DNA of 64,000 nt from Pseudobdellovibrionaceae bacterium (GCA_019637955.1 JAHBUS010000008.1:124001-188000), one strand, 5' to 3'. Shown: positions 11,390 to 20,949, counted from the stretch's first letter. Numbers and translations are program-made. The notes: generated from the letters alone by a model not told the origin.

Positions 11390-12521
11390 ACGCAATCTTT
11401 ATCCCGTTCTGGTGGCGGTGCTTTTTGGTCTTTGTTCGCTCATTCACGGAGTGACCGAGACCTCGCGTCTCGCTCTGGAAAATCAAGCCCTCTTCTTCTA
11501 CGGAAAGATGTTCTTCGGCTTTGTGGGGATCGGCCTCGGCTACAAGTTTTACCGCGACGGGCTTTCGGATTTTTGGGCGGCGCTCTTCATGGCGAACTTC
11601 GGGGCCTACTGCGTTTACTACGTCTGGCTCGCGCCGTTGTACGAAATCGCTTTTTTGCAGGGTGCAATTGCGACATCCTTCTTCAGCATGCGTCGTCAGT
11701 GGATCTACCCGTTGATCTGGGGGTTCACGATGATTTGCATCATGGTCTCGTACCCTTTGCAAGACCGATGGGGCGTGGTTCTCCCCCCGGTCGACCGCTT
11801 GGACTGGTACTGGGCCTCGACCATCTTCTTCTTGATGGGATGGTTCATTCATAAATTCGCCATCGGCACGTATCGCAAAGATCAAGATCGCCTGCTGCGG
11901 TTCGGAGTCATCGGAAAAGAAACCACCCGGCTCACGCACGACCTGAAGGGCCTCCTCTCGTCGCCATTGATCATGGTCGATGCTTTACGAGATCAAAGCC
12001 AAAAGATTTCGCCAGACGTTTTGGAGAAGCAGCTTCTCTTGCTCGCCAATGATATGGAAAATGTACGCGAAGTTCTGCGCTCGATCCACCGACTGGTGAA
12101 CGTGGATGAACTGCGGGTCTCCGTCGATATCTTGGCCTCGCTTCAAAGCGCGATGAAGGTTCTGGAACGACGCCTGCAGGGCGTTCGCATTCAGCTCCCC
12201 GAACGTAAAACCGTCTATGGCAACGCGGATCGCATGCACTCGATTTTCTTTAATCTGTTTTTGAATTCGGTCGAGGCTTTTGAAACCAAAGCTCACAAAT
12301 CACCCGAAATCGTTGTCAGGTGGGAGGGAGCCACGTTGGTTTTTAGCGATAATGCCGGCGTCGAAGACAGCGACAAAGCGACGCGTTCAAGCAAAGATCA
12401 CGGATCGGGTTTGGGCTTGGAGTTGATCCGTTCGGACCTCCAGGAGATTGAGGCCAATTTCGATATCAACTTCAATCAGACGTCCACGGTGATCAAAATT
12501 CACTTTCCGACAGCCAAATAA
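11379..12521 (+). CDS. Membrane histidine kinase
   Basis: About 380 residues beginning MKFKRN within the stop region of the regulator gene. The N-terminal third has about five or six hydrophobic segments (residues 5-170), a membrane sensor without a large periplasmic domain. The transmitter follows: LTHDLKGLLSSPL holds the probable phospho-His, NADRMHSIFFNLFLNSVEAFE is the N-box, VFSDNAGVED is a divergent G1 and GSGLGLELI is G2. An upstream in-frame start at 11337 would extend into the regulator and lacks support. It likely phosphorylates the regulator encoded immediately upstream. A terminator follows its stop directly. Confidence 0.85.
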   Translation: MKFKRNLYPVLVAVLFGLCSLIHGVTETSRLALENQALFFYGKMFFGFVGIGLGYKFYRDGLSDFWAALFMANFGAYCVYYVWLAPLYEIAFLQGAIATSFFSMRRQWIYPLIWGFTMICIMVSYPLQDRWGVVLPPVDRLDWYWASTIFFLMGWFIHKFAIGTYRKDQDRLLRFGVIGKETTRLTHDLKGLLSSPLIMVDALRDQSQKISPDVLEKQLLLLANDMENVREVLRSIHRLVNVDELRVSVDILASLQSAMKVLERRLQGVRIQLPERKTVYGNADRMHSIFFNLFLNSVEAFETKAHKSPEIVVRWEGATLVFSDNAGVEDSDKATRSSKDHGSGLGLELIRSDLQEIEANFDINFNQTSTVIKIHFPTAK

Positions 12522-12549
12522 AAACGGCGCCTCTTTTGGGCGCCGTTTT
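12521..12549. terminator. Bidirectional rho-independent terminator
   Basis: AAAACGGCGCC, six-base loop, GGCGCCGTTTT. Perfect arms with A and T tracts on both sides. It ends the kinase operon and the convergent gene at 12572. Confidence 0.92.
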
Positions 12550-12571
12550 CAGACTACTCTATGACTTATTC

Positions 12572-13009
12572 TTACTTTTTCAGAACGAGCTTGAAGGAGA
12601 CGTTCTTCGAGGCGAAGTTTGCTTTGGCGGCTTTTTCGATCGTCGCCGTGAAATCTGCATGGCTTTTGTCGGCACATTTCGAAATATCGAGAACAACCTC
12701 GGTCAAACCCATGCCGTCATCTGTCTCCGACATCGAAACGATCGAGGCGCAAGTCAGCGCATTGATATTGTCATCAAAGCGCTGGCCGCCACAGCCGATA
12801 TTCGAGGGAACTTTATACTCGGCGGTGAAGGCCGCGAGACGGGGGCCCTTGGGCAGTCCGTAGCAACCGAGAATCGGTGCGCGCTCAACAAAATACTCTT
12901 CGCTTTGGATATTCTTAACGACCAAAAAGATTTTGTCGTGGCCATCAACAGTGGCCTTCGCGGTCAGACCGATCAGGGCGGTCGCAGCCACGAGGATCAT
13001 TTTTTTCAT
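12572..13009 (-). CDS. Small secreted protein, function unknown
   Basis: 145 residues with signal peptide MKKMILVAATALIGLTAKA. Four cysteines in the mature part (near LGCYG, IGCGG, LTCAS and SKCAD) suggest two disulfides in the periplasm or outside the cell. The C-terminus ENVSFKLVLKK-like tail (SKNVSFKLVLKK) is basic. No family recognised. The ATG at 13009 follows GGAGAAAAC, and an in-frame ATG 15 bases upstream lies before this ribosome site, so it is not preferred. This is the last chromosomal gene before the integrated elements. In the uninvaded chromosome it would sit just downstream of tRNA-Asn. Confidence 0.65.
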   Translation of the reverse strand: MKKMILVAATALIGLTAKATVDGHDKIFLVVKNIQSEEYFVERAPILGCYGLPKGPRLAAFTAEYKVPSNIGCGGQRFDDNINALTCASIVSMSETDDGMGLTEVVLDISKCADKSHADFTATIEKAAKANFASKNVSFKLVLKK

Positions 13010-13131
13010 GTTTTCTCCGTTCAAGTTTTAGGCGGCCTTGTCCTTCTTTCAGCAAACTTCCGGCAAGAAAGAACGAAGGCACGCTCAATGGTTCGTGGCG
13101 GAATAAAGCAAGACAGAGGCCGTTAGAAATG

Positions 13132-13156
13132 AAAAAACCAGCAGAGTGCTGGTTTT
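13132..13156 (-). terminator. Displaced terminator of tRNA-Asn
   Basis: Perfect 10-bp hairpin AAAACCAGCA / TGCTGGTTTT with a three-base loop and a six-T tract on the minus strand. It begins about 10 bases after the left att core. Joining the left flank to the tRNA-Asn gene at the shared core puts this hairpin immediately after the tRNA 3' CCA, in the correct orientation. So it is inferred to be the original tRNA terminator, now about 38.8 kb from its gene. Confidence 0.8.
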
Positions 13157-13160
13157 ATTG

Positions 13161-13199
13161 CTGAGAAAAATGGCTCACCAATGGTGAGTGGAAGCCGCC
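13161..13199. repeat. Left attachment junction (chromosome / element A)
   Basis: Contains the 15-base direct repeat AAAAATGGCTCACCA (13166-13180) also found at 40126-40140. The first ten bases of its core, AAATGGCTCA, recur at the tRNA-Asn 3' end (51926-51935). CTCACC/GGTGAG flank a three-base centre just right of the core. AGTGGAAGCCGCC at 13187-13199 is the right arm of the attP inverted repeat of element A (left arm at 40112-40124). Confidence 0.8.
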
Positions 13200-13200
13200 A

Positions 13201-13647
13201 TTGCTTCCTCCAACCACCATAACGAATACATTGCAGTTCGCAACAATAAAGTCGTTTCGGAACGAGTTTTTCCTCCGCGACAAATATCTCGATGAAGGCT
13301 GTTCTTTGGACGAAATTGCTGCCTTGACCGTTTCCTCCAAGAAGACCGTGCGCCGCTATTTGCTGCACTTCGGAATACCTTTACGACCCCAAGATGAAGT
13401 AAGGCCCTTGAAACAGGAACGCTTCGGGATGCGCCGGGTTAATGGTGCGCTCGTGGTCAATAAAGCGGAAGCTACAACTTTAGCAAGAATGCACGCCTTA
13501 CGGAATCAAGGCCGGTCAATTCGGGAGATCGTGGATATTCTAAATGACCTTAAGATTCCCACTCGTAAACGTGGAGCTAAATGGCATGTGAAAACCGTAT
13601 TTCAATGTCTGAAGCTTGTTTCTATGCCGAATAGTACAAATGCTTAG
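13201..13647 (+). CDS. C-terminal DNA-binding part of element A recombinase, separated by integration
   Basis: The frame is open from 13165 and reads through the att core as EKWLT. The recombinase at 38568 reads KKWLT over the same core. Joined at the core they give a continuous reading frame of about 679 codons. This piece has two helix-turn-helix-like segments: CSLDEIAALTVSSKKTVRRY, and RSIREIVDILNDLKIP followed by KWHVKTVFQCL, the second resembling the DNA-contacting end of the Recombinase domain (LN..GI.T...W...TV). In the integrated state the only starts are weak TTG codons such as 13201, so it may be silent. It ends convergently with the gene at 13644 (4-base overlap). Confidence 0.8.
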   Translation: MLPPTTITNTLQFATIKSFRNEFFLRDKYLDEGCSLDEIAALTVSSKKTVRRYLLHFGIPLRPQDEVRPLKQERFGMRRVNGALVVNKAEATTLARMHALRNQGRSIREIVDILNDLKIPTRKRGAKWHVKTVFQCLKLVSMPNSTNA

Positions 13648-14930
13648 CCTGAAGATCGTTTTGAGCGAACCAAGCCACGGGACTGTTCGTTCTTTTCCAT
13701 CTTCTGCTTTTCAGATAAGCCACGCGTCTTCATCTTGCGAAGGTCTTCAGGTGGCTGTCCGACAAGAAGGATGGGAACTTTCACTGTAACTGAAAGTTGA
13801 GTGTCGCCCTTCTCAAACAAGAAGGGCGTAGTACCTACGGAGTCGAAGGCTCTTTTTAGAGCGGAGTTTTTATACAAAACTTCCTTACCAATTCCGTCCT
13901 TCGCGGACTCTTCAATGAGAATGTCGTGATTGATGCCATGCTTACGAATTAAGGTGTCCAACTTCTTGACCAGAACGGCGACATGCCAACCGCTGATTTC
14001 ATCCTTCACATCGGAAGGGAAAATCAAATCAAGCTCCAAAAAGGAGCGGCCTGTCCGACGGAAATATCGAAAATCAAATACTCTCGTTGTGTTGCCACGC
14101 ATTTTCTCGTAATCGGAATTTTGCGTTGAAGGATTCCACTCGATAACAAGGAGATCCGAATTTAGCGTTCTCGCCGTTTCATAGATCCGATTGTTGTGAA
14201 GGTACTTTAGTTCAGTGCGTGTTTCTTTTGTGATGAGAAGACCTGATCGAAAAACAGCTTCGTCGATAGTCTCTTGTCGAACGAACCATGCGTCTACCGA
14301 CCGCCTGACATCATTTTTGAATTCGTCCATATAGATCTGAACGTCTGCACTTCCGGTTGTTGCGGAGAGAATTTTCTTATGGACATTTAAGTCTAAACAC
14401 CAAACCGAAATCGGATTCATGAAAATGGAAGAAATCGGCGATCCCGAAGTTCTGGATCGCAAACGTAAAAAACTCTCCCGAATTGTCGAAGGTCCTGCAT
14501 TTGACAGAAGTTCTCTTGGAAAACCAGACTTCGCAAATTTCCGGGTCGCATCGACCACAAGTGCTTCAATCTTGATACCACACAAGCCAAATACAATATG
14601 AGGAGCCAATAATATGTCCAATGCCTCCCGAACTTCACAAGGCAGCCAGTCCTCATTGGTAAATTGGTCCACATACGCAATATGACTGACAAGTTGTACC
14701 GCCAGTTCGGAAGATTCCGCTGAGTAAGAACCGTAGTAATTCACCACTTCGGGTATTTGGACAATCGAAGGTCTCTTGCTTTCCCTCTCCAAATCTTTTG
14801 GATCTATGAAAATGTCCAAGTGATCTCGTAATTGCGCACCCAAATTTGATGGGTTTGTTGCTGGTGTCCAAGCCGCCAAGAGTTCAAGCGCGGCTATTAA
14901 CGAAGAGTTGTTTGAAAGCGAATGGTCCAT
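13644..14930 (-). CDS. Unknown protein, 428 residues
   Basis: Long soluble protein without signal peptide or membrane segments. The central region (about 230-330) is basic and includes YLHNNRIYETAR and VFDFRYFRRTGRSFLELDLIFPS. The C-terminal tail is very basic (KMKTRGLSEKQKMEKN and KRSSG), suggesting nucleic-acid contact, which is only an inference. No family recognised. It reads toward the recombinase fragment and is divergent from the ParB-like operon. 197 bases separate the two starts and probably contain both promoters, including a TAGGC/GCCTA hairpin near 15061-15080. The ATG at 14930 is preferred to the adjacent GTG. Confidence 0.6.
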   Translation of the reverse strand: MDHSLSNNSSLIAALELLAAWTPATNPSNLGAQLRDHLDIFIDPKDLERESKRPSIVQIPEVVNYYGSYSAESSELAVQLVSHIAYVDQFTNEDWLPCEVREALDILLAPHIVFGLCGIKIEALVVDATRKFAKSGFPRELLSNAGPSTIRESFLRLRSRTSGSPISSIFMNPISVWCLDLNVHKKILSATTGSADVQIYMDEFKNDVRRSVDAWFVRQETIDEAVFRSGLLITKETRTELKYLHNNRIYETARTLNSDLLVIEWNPSTQNSDYEKMRGNTTRVFDFRYFRRTGRSFLELDLIFPSDVKDEISGWHVAVLVKKLDTLIRKHGINHDILIEESAKDGIGKEVLYKNSALKRAFDSVGTTPFLFEKGDTQLSVTVKVPILLVGQPPEDLRKMKTRGLSEKQKMEKNEQSRGLVRSKRSSG

Positions 14931-15127
14931 CACAATAGTTTACCCTAGTTCCGGCGAGTTAGCCAAGGCGTCTCGGATTAAGACAATCACCAACTCCGGC
15001 TTCGAGCACCCTAGCCGAAGGCATTTTCCAAGCATCGAAAGGTATTTCCGTTTTGTTTGGATAGGCCTCTGAAGCCTAATGCCGCCATCCTCCCTATTAA
15101 CTACATCGTGGAGGTTAAGGAGACTCT

Positions 15128-16132
15128 ATGGGTGATTTCCAAAACAATCAGCCAGACATGGCATTGGCTACAATCCCTTCTGATGAACATGAGATTAGGT
15201 CAGCGAAGGCACGACCTCGAGACTCAGTAAGAAAACCGGCGCTGGTCAGCATTGATGTGAATGACATTGAAGCTGACGACTCTGGTAGGATTAGGAAAGC
15301 TGACTTAGAAATCCAGAAGTCGATTCGTCTCGGTCTTGAATACGGTCTTGAGCAACCTCCGATTATTGTGTGTCGGCGTCGAGATGGTGGAGGCCCTAGG
15401 TTCAAGCTGATTGATGGCCTGAACGTTCTGGCTGCGATTCGGAAGATGCCTAACTGCTACTCTGTCGTGGTCACGATTTTGGATGTCAGTTCCCGGGCCG
15501 AAGAAATTCAGGCAGAGTTCGACGCGAATATAAAGCATGGAAAACCAATCAAAGATAAAGACCGAGCCGCTTATGCAAAAGCATTTCTTAGCGCACTAAC
15601 GGCAGAAGAAGTTGAGAAAATATCCGGCAGGCAACTTGCTGAGAAATATCGGCTATCGCATACAACAGGGAACAAAATTCGAAATGAATTCCTGAGTGTC
15701 CATTGTGGACACTCGTCAGAATCAAAACCTGATGTTACCCAATCCCAAGCTACCTCTGAAACATCAAAATCAACCGCATTGACAAAGAAATCAGAAGGCA
15801 AGCGGCAATCCGGTTACGTGCCAAAGGTTAAAGATGGCCCCAAGCCAAAGGGTCTCAGCAATACGGCGTCGAAGGAACGACAACATCCCGCGATTCTGTT
15901 GGCCGAATCGCGGGATGTGGGCGAAATCAAAGACAACATGCTCTCTTTGGCGCTTTTGCCAACGGAATCTGCAACGTCACTCTTTGTCTGCGTTGTCGAA
16001 TACAGCGGCCCATCAGAGGAACTTGAGACGCGTGTAAGCGAGGCGATCGCCAAAGCAATCAAAGTGAAGAAGAACGGTGGTAAACGAGGCGCGGAATCCA
16101 TTTCCGAATCTGAAGATCCCAAAATCCACTGA
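15128..16132 (+). CDS. ParB/Sulfiredoxin-fold domain protein
   Basis: 334 residues. Residues about 40-150 resemble the ParB N-terminal domain: LVSIDVNDIEADDSGRI, PPIIVCRRRDGGGPRFKLIDGLNVLAAIRKM (the place of the G-x-R-R box is degenerate), VVVTILDVSSRAEEIQAEFDANI. A helical stretch follows with KISGRQLAEKYRLSHTTGNKIRNEFL, which looks like a helix-turn-helix. The rest is Ser/Lys-rich and low complexity until a C-terminal region near 260-320. Candidate partition or DNA-bound regulator of the element. The AAGGAG ribosome site at 15116-15121 fixes the ATG. First gene of a co-directional run that reaches the polymerase. Confidence 0.65.
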   Translation: MGDFQNNQPDMALATIPSDEHEIRSAKARPRDSVRKPALVSIDVNDIEADDSGRIRKADLEIQKSIRLGLEYGLEQPPIIVCRRRDGGGPRFKLIDGLNVLAAIRKMPNCYSVVVTILDVSSRAEEIQAEFDANIKHGKPIKDKDRAAYAKAFLSALTAEEVEKISGRQLAEKYRLSHTTGNKIRNEFLSVHCGHSSESKPDVTQSQATSETSKSTALTKKSEGKRQSGYVPKVKDGPKPKGLSNTASKERQHPAILLAESRDVGEIKDNMLSLALLPTESATSLFVCVVEYSGPSEELETRVSEAIAKAIKVKKNGGKRGAESISESEDPKIH

Positions 16133-16177
16133 TCTCAACGAGAAATTCCAAATCAAAAACAACAGAGGAACACACGA

Positions 16178-16528
16178 ATGTCTAACGACGAAAAATCGAA
16201 AAAGAAGTTGCTAACGCTCTCGGACCTTGAGCAAATCGAAATCAATGAACGCCTGCGACGATTGCATTTCAATGAGGAAAAAGTCAGAAAATATCTTCCA
16301 CCCGTAGCAAAGCTTTTCCACGAAGGCGGTCACAACAAGCCCACCGTCGGAGAGATCAAACACATTATGCATACTACCCATCTTCACCGTCATCTGGACC
16401 CGAATCAACTGGCCGACTTTCTGCGATTCAAAATTGGTCTTGAGCAGGAGAGATGGGGAAGCGAACTTATATTCGACATTTCTCGGTTAGCCTCCTTCTC
16501 CTTTGGGATCTACGACCTGAAGGAATAG
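16178..16528 (+). CDS. Small helical protein, unknown
   Basis: 116 residues, highly charged at the N-terminus, with His-rich GEIKHIMHTTHLHRHLDPNQLADFLRFKIG in the middle. Spacing of histidines (H..HTTHLHRH) could bind a metal, but nothing confirms this. Preceded by AGAGGAACACACGA with a reasonable ribosome site. Lies 45 bases after the ParB-like gene and 45 bases before the next ORF, on the same strand, so it is probably cotranscribed with the ParB-like and polymerase genes. No family recognised. Confidence 0.6.
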   Translation: MSNDEKSKKKLLTLSDLEQIEINERLRRLHFNEEKVRKYLPPVAKLFHEGGHNKPTVGEIKHIMHTTHLHRHLDPNQLADFLRFKIGLEQERWGSELIFDISRLASFSFGIYDLKE

Positions 16529-16573
16529 ACACGTCTTTCCAGAAGTTAGTCAGATACAAAACGAGACTTCTCT

Positions 16574-18271
16574 TTGGAGGTTGGCATCATCACGGGTGCC
16601 AATCTTCAATATGATATTGAAGGAGCACCTTTGAGAACAGAACTTGTCCACTTACGACTGAATCAAATCACGCATGACGTTTCATTAACACCAGAAGCAC
16701 ATGAGATCGACGAGTCCGGTCCAAACCCAGAGCGGATTCGCCAATACTTTCGACTTCAGGAAGATTTCAGTTTCGCAGGATGTCCGCTTGTTTGGAGAAC
16801 CATAGACGGCAAACATTTGCTTGCTGCGAACTATGATCTTCTGATTTCTCTTCGCCAGTTCTTCTTCAGGAAGCCCGAAACTTCTGTACCATGCACAGTT
16901 CTCCACGACGCTACGAAGGCCGAAGTCCTAGAATTTTCTCATCGAGCTATGCTGATTGCGAACATCGACATTGGAAACAAGAAAACCAAACCGCACTTTC
17001 GTAGACTTCTTCCGATAGTGAGTTACCTCGATGCCAGCCCTTCTGCGACCTTTGAGGATCTAAAACGATTTTTCAATCTTATAGGCAAGGCACGCACACC
17101 TTTAGCGGAGCAGTTGAGGAAAGACTTCCATCTCGCCCGCAGTTCGACAGCTATGTGCGGGATATTGGGTGTGAAATCTTTGAAGACAGAAGATCTAAAA
17201 CCGAACCTTGCAAAAGCGATTTACACACTCGACTTTGCGGCAAATTATTTGATCCCCGGGTTCAAACTCACCGACCCAGATGACATTGAGGCTCAAGAGC
17301 GATTTGTTCAATTCGACCAAGAGCTCCGGCAATACATCGAAGAAGAAGTCATTTCAGGTAGACGCCTCAAAAAAGACCTCGCCAAGCCTATGTATCAACA
17401 ATGCAATGAAAAGCGCGTGGCCGCGATATTTGAAAAATGGTCTGGAAAGAAGCTACCGCAAAAACAATCAAAGCAGTCTAAAATCAGCAATTCGCGATGG
17501 ACCATCGACTCTAGCGCAGGCGAAATCAAGATTGGTGAGTTTGCTTACGACAAGTCATACCTAGATCGCGAGAATGCAAAAAAGCACGTCGATGCTACAT
17601 ACCGTTTACTTATCATATATCAGGCGGAACAAAGCTTCCTGCGGCGGGCTGGACCCGTCAATCACGGAGAGGACTTCCGAAAGAAGGATGAGTTCGTCAA
17701 CAATCCTGAATTTGAAGCTTTTCGGTACTTTCAATTTATACGGGCCTACAAAGTTCTGAAGTTTTGTGACCCTTATTTATTGCTTCGGTCCATCGACTTA
17801 AGACCATCGTGGTTTGGTTTTGAATCCAGTAATCTCCTTGCAGAATCGAATTACGCCTTAGCATCTGAAAAGTTTGAGGAGTGGTGGACTACAAAGTTTC
17901 TACCGCAGGCACAACCAGAATTTACGGACATTACTCGACATCGACATTACGAAATTTACCATACAATCAAAGTCTTTCTCGGGACGAACTCGGTTCGTCC
18001 CGAGACAATCTGCTTGGACGATTTCATTCAACGCCTCTTTGCTTACGTCTTCAGGCGGCTTGACGATCTCCAAGAGGTCGAACGTAAAGAAGAACAAGCG
18101 ATTCGGCTACTGTTGGGTGACGCTTCAGTGGAGGAACGTACGCGAATCTTGAATGGCCTTCTGAAAAGCAAATGGAACGTGGCCGTAAATACTCGCGATT
18201 CAAATGAACTCGAACTTTCATTTGGCTCACCGGCAAAAGAACCGATTCACGACGACAGCGAAGCGCACTGA
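16574..18271 (+). CDS. Possible second ParB-like protein of the polymerase operon
   Basis: About 565 residues. The first 160 residues can be read as a divergent ParB-like domain: LVHLRLNQITHDVSL, RQYFRLQEDFSFAGCPLVWRTIDGKHLLAANYDLLISLRQFF, SVPCTVLHDATKAEVLEF, MLIANIDIGNKKTK (query, box and loop positions resemble ParB, though the catalytic Arg box is missing). The rest is helical and unrecognised. The start is uncertain. The open frame begins with TTG at 16574, and GGAGG lies inside the first codons, so a non-ATG start a few codons later is possible. It overlaps the polymerase ATG by one base at 18271, strong evidence for coupled expression. Confidence 0.55.
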   Translation: MEVGIITGANLQYDIEGAPLRTELVHLRLNQITHDVSLTPEAHEIDESGPNPERIRQYFRLQEDFSFAGCPLVWRTIDGKHLLAANYDLLISLRQFFFRKPETSVPCTVLHDATKAEVLEFSHRAMLIANIDIGNKKTKPHFRRLLPIVSYLDASPSATFEDLKRFFNLIGKARTPLAEQLRKDFHLARSSTAMCGILGVKSLKTEDLKPNLAKAIYTLDFAANYLIPGFKLTDPDDIEAQERFVQFDQELRQYIEEEVISGRRLKKDLAKPMYQQCNEKRVAAIFEKWSGKKLPQKQSKQSKISNSRWTIDSSAGEIKIGEFAYDKSYLDRENAKKHVDATYRLLIIYQAEQSFLRRAGPVNHGEDFRKKDEFVNNPEFEAFRYFQFIRAYKVLKFCDPYLLLRSIDLRPSWFGFESSNLLAESNYALASEKFEEWWTTKFLPQAQPEFTDITRHRHYEIYHTIKVFLGTNSVRPETICLDDFIQRLFAYVFRRLDDLQEVERKEEQAIRLLLGDASVEERTRILNGLLKSKWNVAVNTRDSNELELSFGSPAKEPIHDDSEAH

Positions 18272-20949
18272 TGGAAGTGCCAGTTTACTTCGACACCCAT
18301 TTCGACCTCGATCAATTCCTGGCTAACATACCCAAGTACATTGCTTTGGATATTGAAACCCCTAAAGGTGGTACGCGCCGCGAGGACGTTATCACAGCGG
18401 CACTAGTGGCATGTGAAGGTCCCAGTGAACCACGCCAGAAAGTTTGCTTTCACGTTGACCCGTACGTCTCTGGGACCGAAAGAGGAAGCGAACAATTAAA
18501 GCGGATTCTCGATGCCACTCTCTTCAATCCGAAATACGAGGGACAGGTTCTATTCCACAATGCCGACTATGATGTGCCCTTGCTATTGTCGCGGTACTAC
18601 AACAGCGCCGAAGCATCCTCCTATAAATTCCGGGCTAAAGACTTCTGTCGCGTTATAGATACGGCGGCCCTCTCGCGAACCTTGGACAACCGAAAATATG
18701 TGTTCCATGTCGATGAACTCGGTCGCCAGTGTCATGGACTGAAGTTTCTAACAGAAGAACACTTTGGGATTCGATATGGTGATGTCGTAGGTGATCGTAA
18801 CACGAGAGAGATTCCGATGACGGAGATGGTTACGTACAATGTTGAAGACTGCGATCACGACTTAAATATCTTCTTCAAATTTCAAAATATTGCTACACCC
18901 GCCGAATGGACCTATTTTACAGAAATAGAAATGCCTTTTGTGTGGGGCATCGTCGGCCTGAACTGGAGAGGTGTTGCGTTTGACCGAGCGCGGTCGATGC
19001 GTTTTGGCGACATCATTATGAAGGCGATCATGAAAGAGGAGAACGCGATCGCTGAAGGCTTTGGACGCCCCTTGAACCTGCAATCACATCATGATGTCGC
19101 ATCGGCATTTCGCAAAAATCCAAATCTGAAAGTCCTGCGTAACGGAAAACTGAAGCCAATTTTACTTCCGTTTGAAACTGACAAGGGCCAAGAGCAAGTG
19201 GACATTACCAGTATCAAATATCTACGGGATGGAATCGACTCAGAAGATCCAGATTCGCAGAAGACTCGTAATTCACTGAATCATCTCATCCGCGCTCTTG
19301 AGTTATGGCAAGCCTACGCCCACCTTGATCAGCTTCAGCGCCACGCAGTCCGCCTTGAAGACGGCACCTACCGAATTTTTCCTCGCTATACTATTGACGC
19401 CCGTACAGGCCGCGTGAAATGCGGAAGGCCGAATCTGCAAGCGTTGTCAAAGAAGGCGCTTGTCGATTCAGAAGTTTACGAAGAAGACCATCTTCTCCGT
19501 ATGATTCGAGACGATTTTCGTTCATTGCGAAGTCTCCTTACAGTTCAGATTCCAGATTCCCAAGAAATGCTCTCCGTGGACATTTCTGGTCTTGATCTCG
19601 GCGTTATGGCAGCGGCTCTTTTGGAATTCAATCCCGATAGTTATTGGGGTAAGTGTTTTCGACTTTATAGCGGGTTGTCTCCAGATACGCATTTCTCAAT
19701 CTTGCAGAAGGTTTTTCCGGAAGAATTCATGCAAGCATTCGCTGGTTATGCTGATGCCCTCGGACCGGGCTGGACACCTCAGAAGCTGTTGAACTTCTGG
19801 GTGACAAAAGAGATTGGTGGAAAGATCAAATTCATTGGTCACAACGACTCCCAGGAAGTCCATTCAGTTGACCTTAAAAATGTCTCAAGCAGTTCCCGTA
19901 AGCTGAACAAGACAATTCGCTCGGGCGGCAAGACTGACAATCTCGCAATTTCCTACGGCCTGGGTGCTCAACAGTACGCCATTTCCTTGATGGAAGCCCT
20001 TGGAAGACCTGTGAGTGAACAAGAGGCCAAAAGTCGGCTTCGCCGCTTCATGGGCACGTTCCCAGAACTCGTCGCTTTCAAGGATAAGGTGATGAACGCC
20101 GTATATGAAAATGGGTATCTTGATACCCCATTTGGTCGGCGCATCTATGCAGACGTTTACACGGAGTTGGTGAAAAGCTATGAGCAGGCAAAAGAACACG
20201 GAAAGCCGGATGTATTCGAGTTCATCATTAGCCACAATCAAAGTCACTTTTACGCAAAAGTAGAAGGTTGGCAGCGAGCAGACCTACCGGTGGTTGAGGA
20301 CTTGAAGCTAGTTTCCGGCAAACACCTATTGGCTTTCAAAGAGGTTCATGCGCTCTATAAACTAGATCCGCAAACCTTCGCTTTGAAAGACAATCCCGAT
20401 TATTCGCGGCGAAGGCGCAAATCAGAGTCTAATCCAATTGACCAACTGAAGTATGAAAAGTCCTTAATCGAAATTACAGAGGATATTGATAAACTTGCGT
20501 CTCTTGGTATCGCCTGGGAACCACCTGCCGAAGCACTGAGACAGCTTTGGGATCACGAAGGGCTTTTTGCGATTCGAGACAAACAAGTTGTTCTTTATCG
20601 CGTGAATTTGCCAACTCCTGCGGCTCGGTACTTTCACAAATTCAGGAAGTTTTCGAGTCTCGCCTCAAGTCAATTCGCTATTCATTGCCAGGCGGTCGCT
20701 GCGATCGCCGCGAAGATCACTTTCAATACCATCCAGCAAAATTTGGAGGAATTGACTGAAACCGCTCATCTCGTCCTGTTCCCACATGACCAATATGTGA
20801 CAGAGGCGAGCAAGGCTGAGAGGGAAGTTGTAACGAAAATCTTCGCGAGTGCTGTTGCCGCCGATAAGCCTGGGTTGTTTCCACCAAATCAGGGATTTGG
20901 ATTCACTGGCGAGGTCGAAGGACCTTCGCCCAATTTCACTCTGAGCTAA
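18271..20949 (+). CDS. Divergent family A DNA polymerase with 3'-5' exonuclease
   Basis: 892 residues. The exonuclease domain is intact: ExoI D27/E29 in ALDIETP, ExoII HNADYDVPLL (N97, D101), ExoIII YNVEDCDHD (Y189, D193). The polymerase domain is recognisable but altered. Motif A reads VDISGLDLGVMA (Asp437 kept, usual Glu replaced by Asp, following Arg by Gly). Motif B contains RKLNK...NLAISYGLGAQQYA with extra residues inside the O-helix. Motif C is HDQ (Asp840) instead of HDE. There is no 5' nuclease domain. It likely copies element DNA, but fidelity and sugar selection may differ from PolI. The start ATG overlaps the preceding stop. Confidence 0.85.
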   Translation: MEVPVYFDTHFDLDQFLANIPKYIALDIETPKGGTRREDVITAALVACEGPSEPRQKVCFHVDPYVSGTERGSEQLKRILDATLFNPKYEGQVLFHNADYDVPLLLSRYYNSAEASSYKFRAKDFCRVIDTAALSRTLDNRKYVFHVDELGRQCHGLKFLTEEHFGIRYGDVVGDRNTREIPMTEMVTYNVEDCDHDLNIFFKFQNIATPAEWTYFTEIEMPFVWGIVGLNWRGVAFDRARSMRFGDIIMKAIMKEENAIAEGFGRPLNLQSHHDVASAFRKNPNLKVLRNGKLKPILLPFETDKGQEQVDITSIKYLRDGIDSEDPDSQKTRNSLNHLIRALELWQAYAHLDQLQRHAVRLEDGTYRIFPRYTIDARTGRVKCGRPNLQALSKKALVDSEVYEEDHLLRMIRDDFRSLRSLLTVQIPDSQEMLSVDISGLDLGVMAAALLEFNPDSYWGKCFRLYSGLSPDTHFSILQKVFPEEFMQAFAGYADALGPGWTPQKLLNFWVTKEIGGKIKFIGHNDSQEVHSVDLKNVSSSSRKLNKTIRSGGKTDNLAISYGLGAQQYAISLMEALGRPVSEQEAKSRLRRFMGTFPELVAFKDKVMNAVYENGYLDTPFGRRIYADVYTELVKSYEQAKEHGKPDVFEFIISHNQSHFYAKVEGWQRADLPVVEDLKLVSGKHLLAFKEVHALYKLDPQTFALKDNPDYSRRRRKSESNPIDQLKYEKSLIEITEDIDKLASLGIAWEPPAEALRQLWDHEGLFAIRDKQVVLYRVNLPTPAARYFHKFRKFSSLASSQFAIHCQAVAAIAAKITFNTIQQNLEELTETAHLVLFPHDQYVTEASKAEREVVTKIFASAVAADKPGLFPPNQGFGFTGEVEGPSPNFTLS

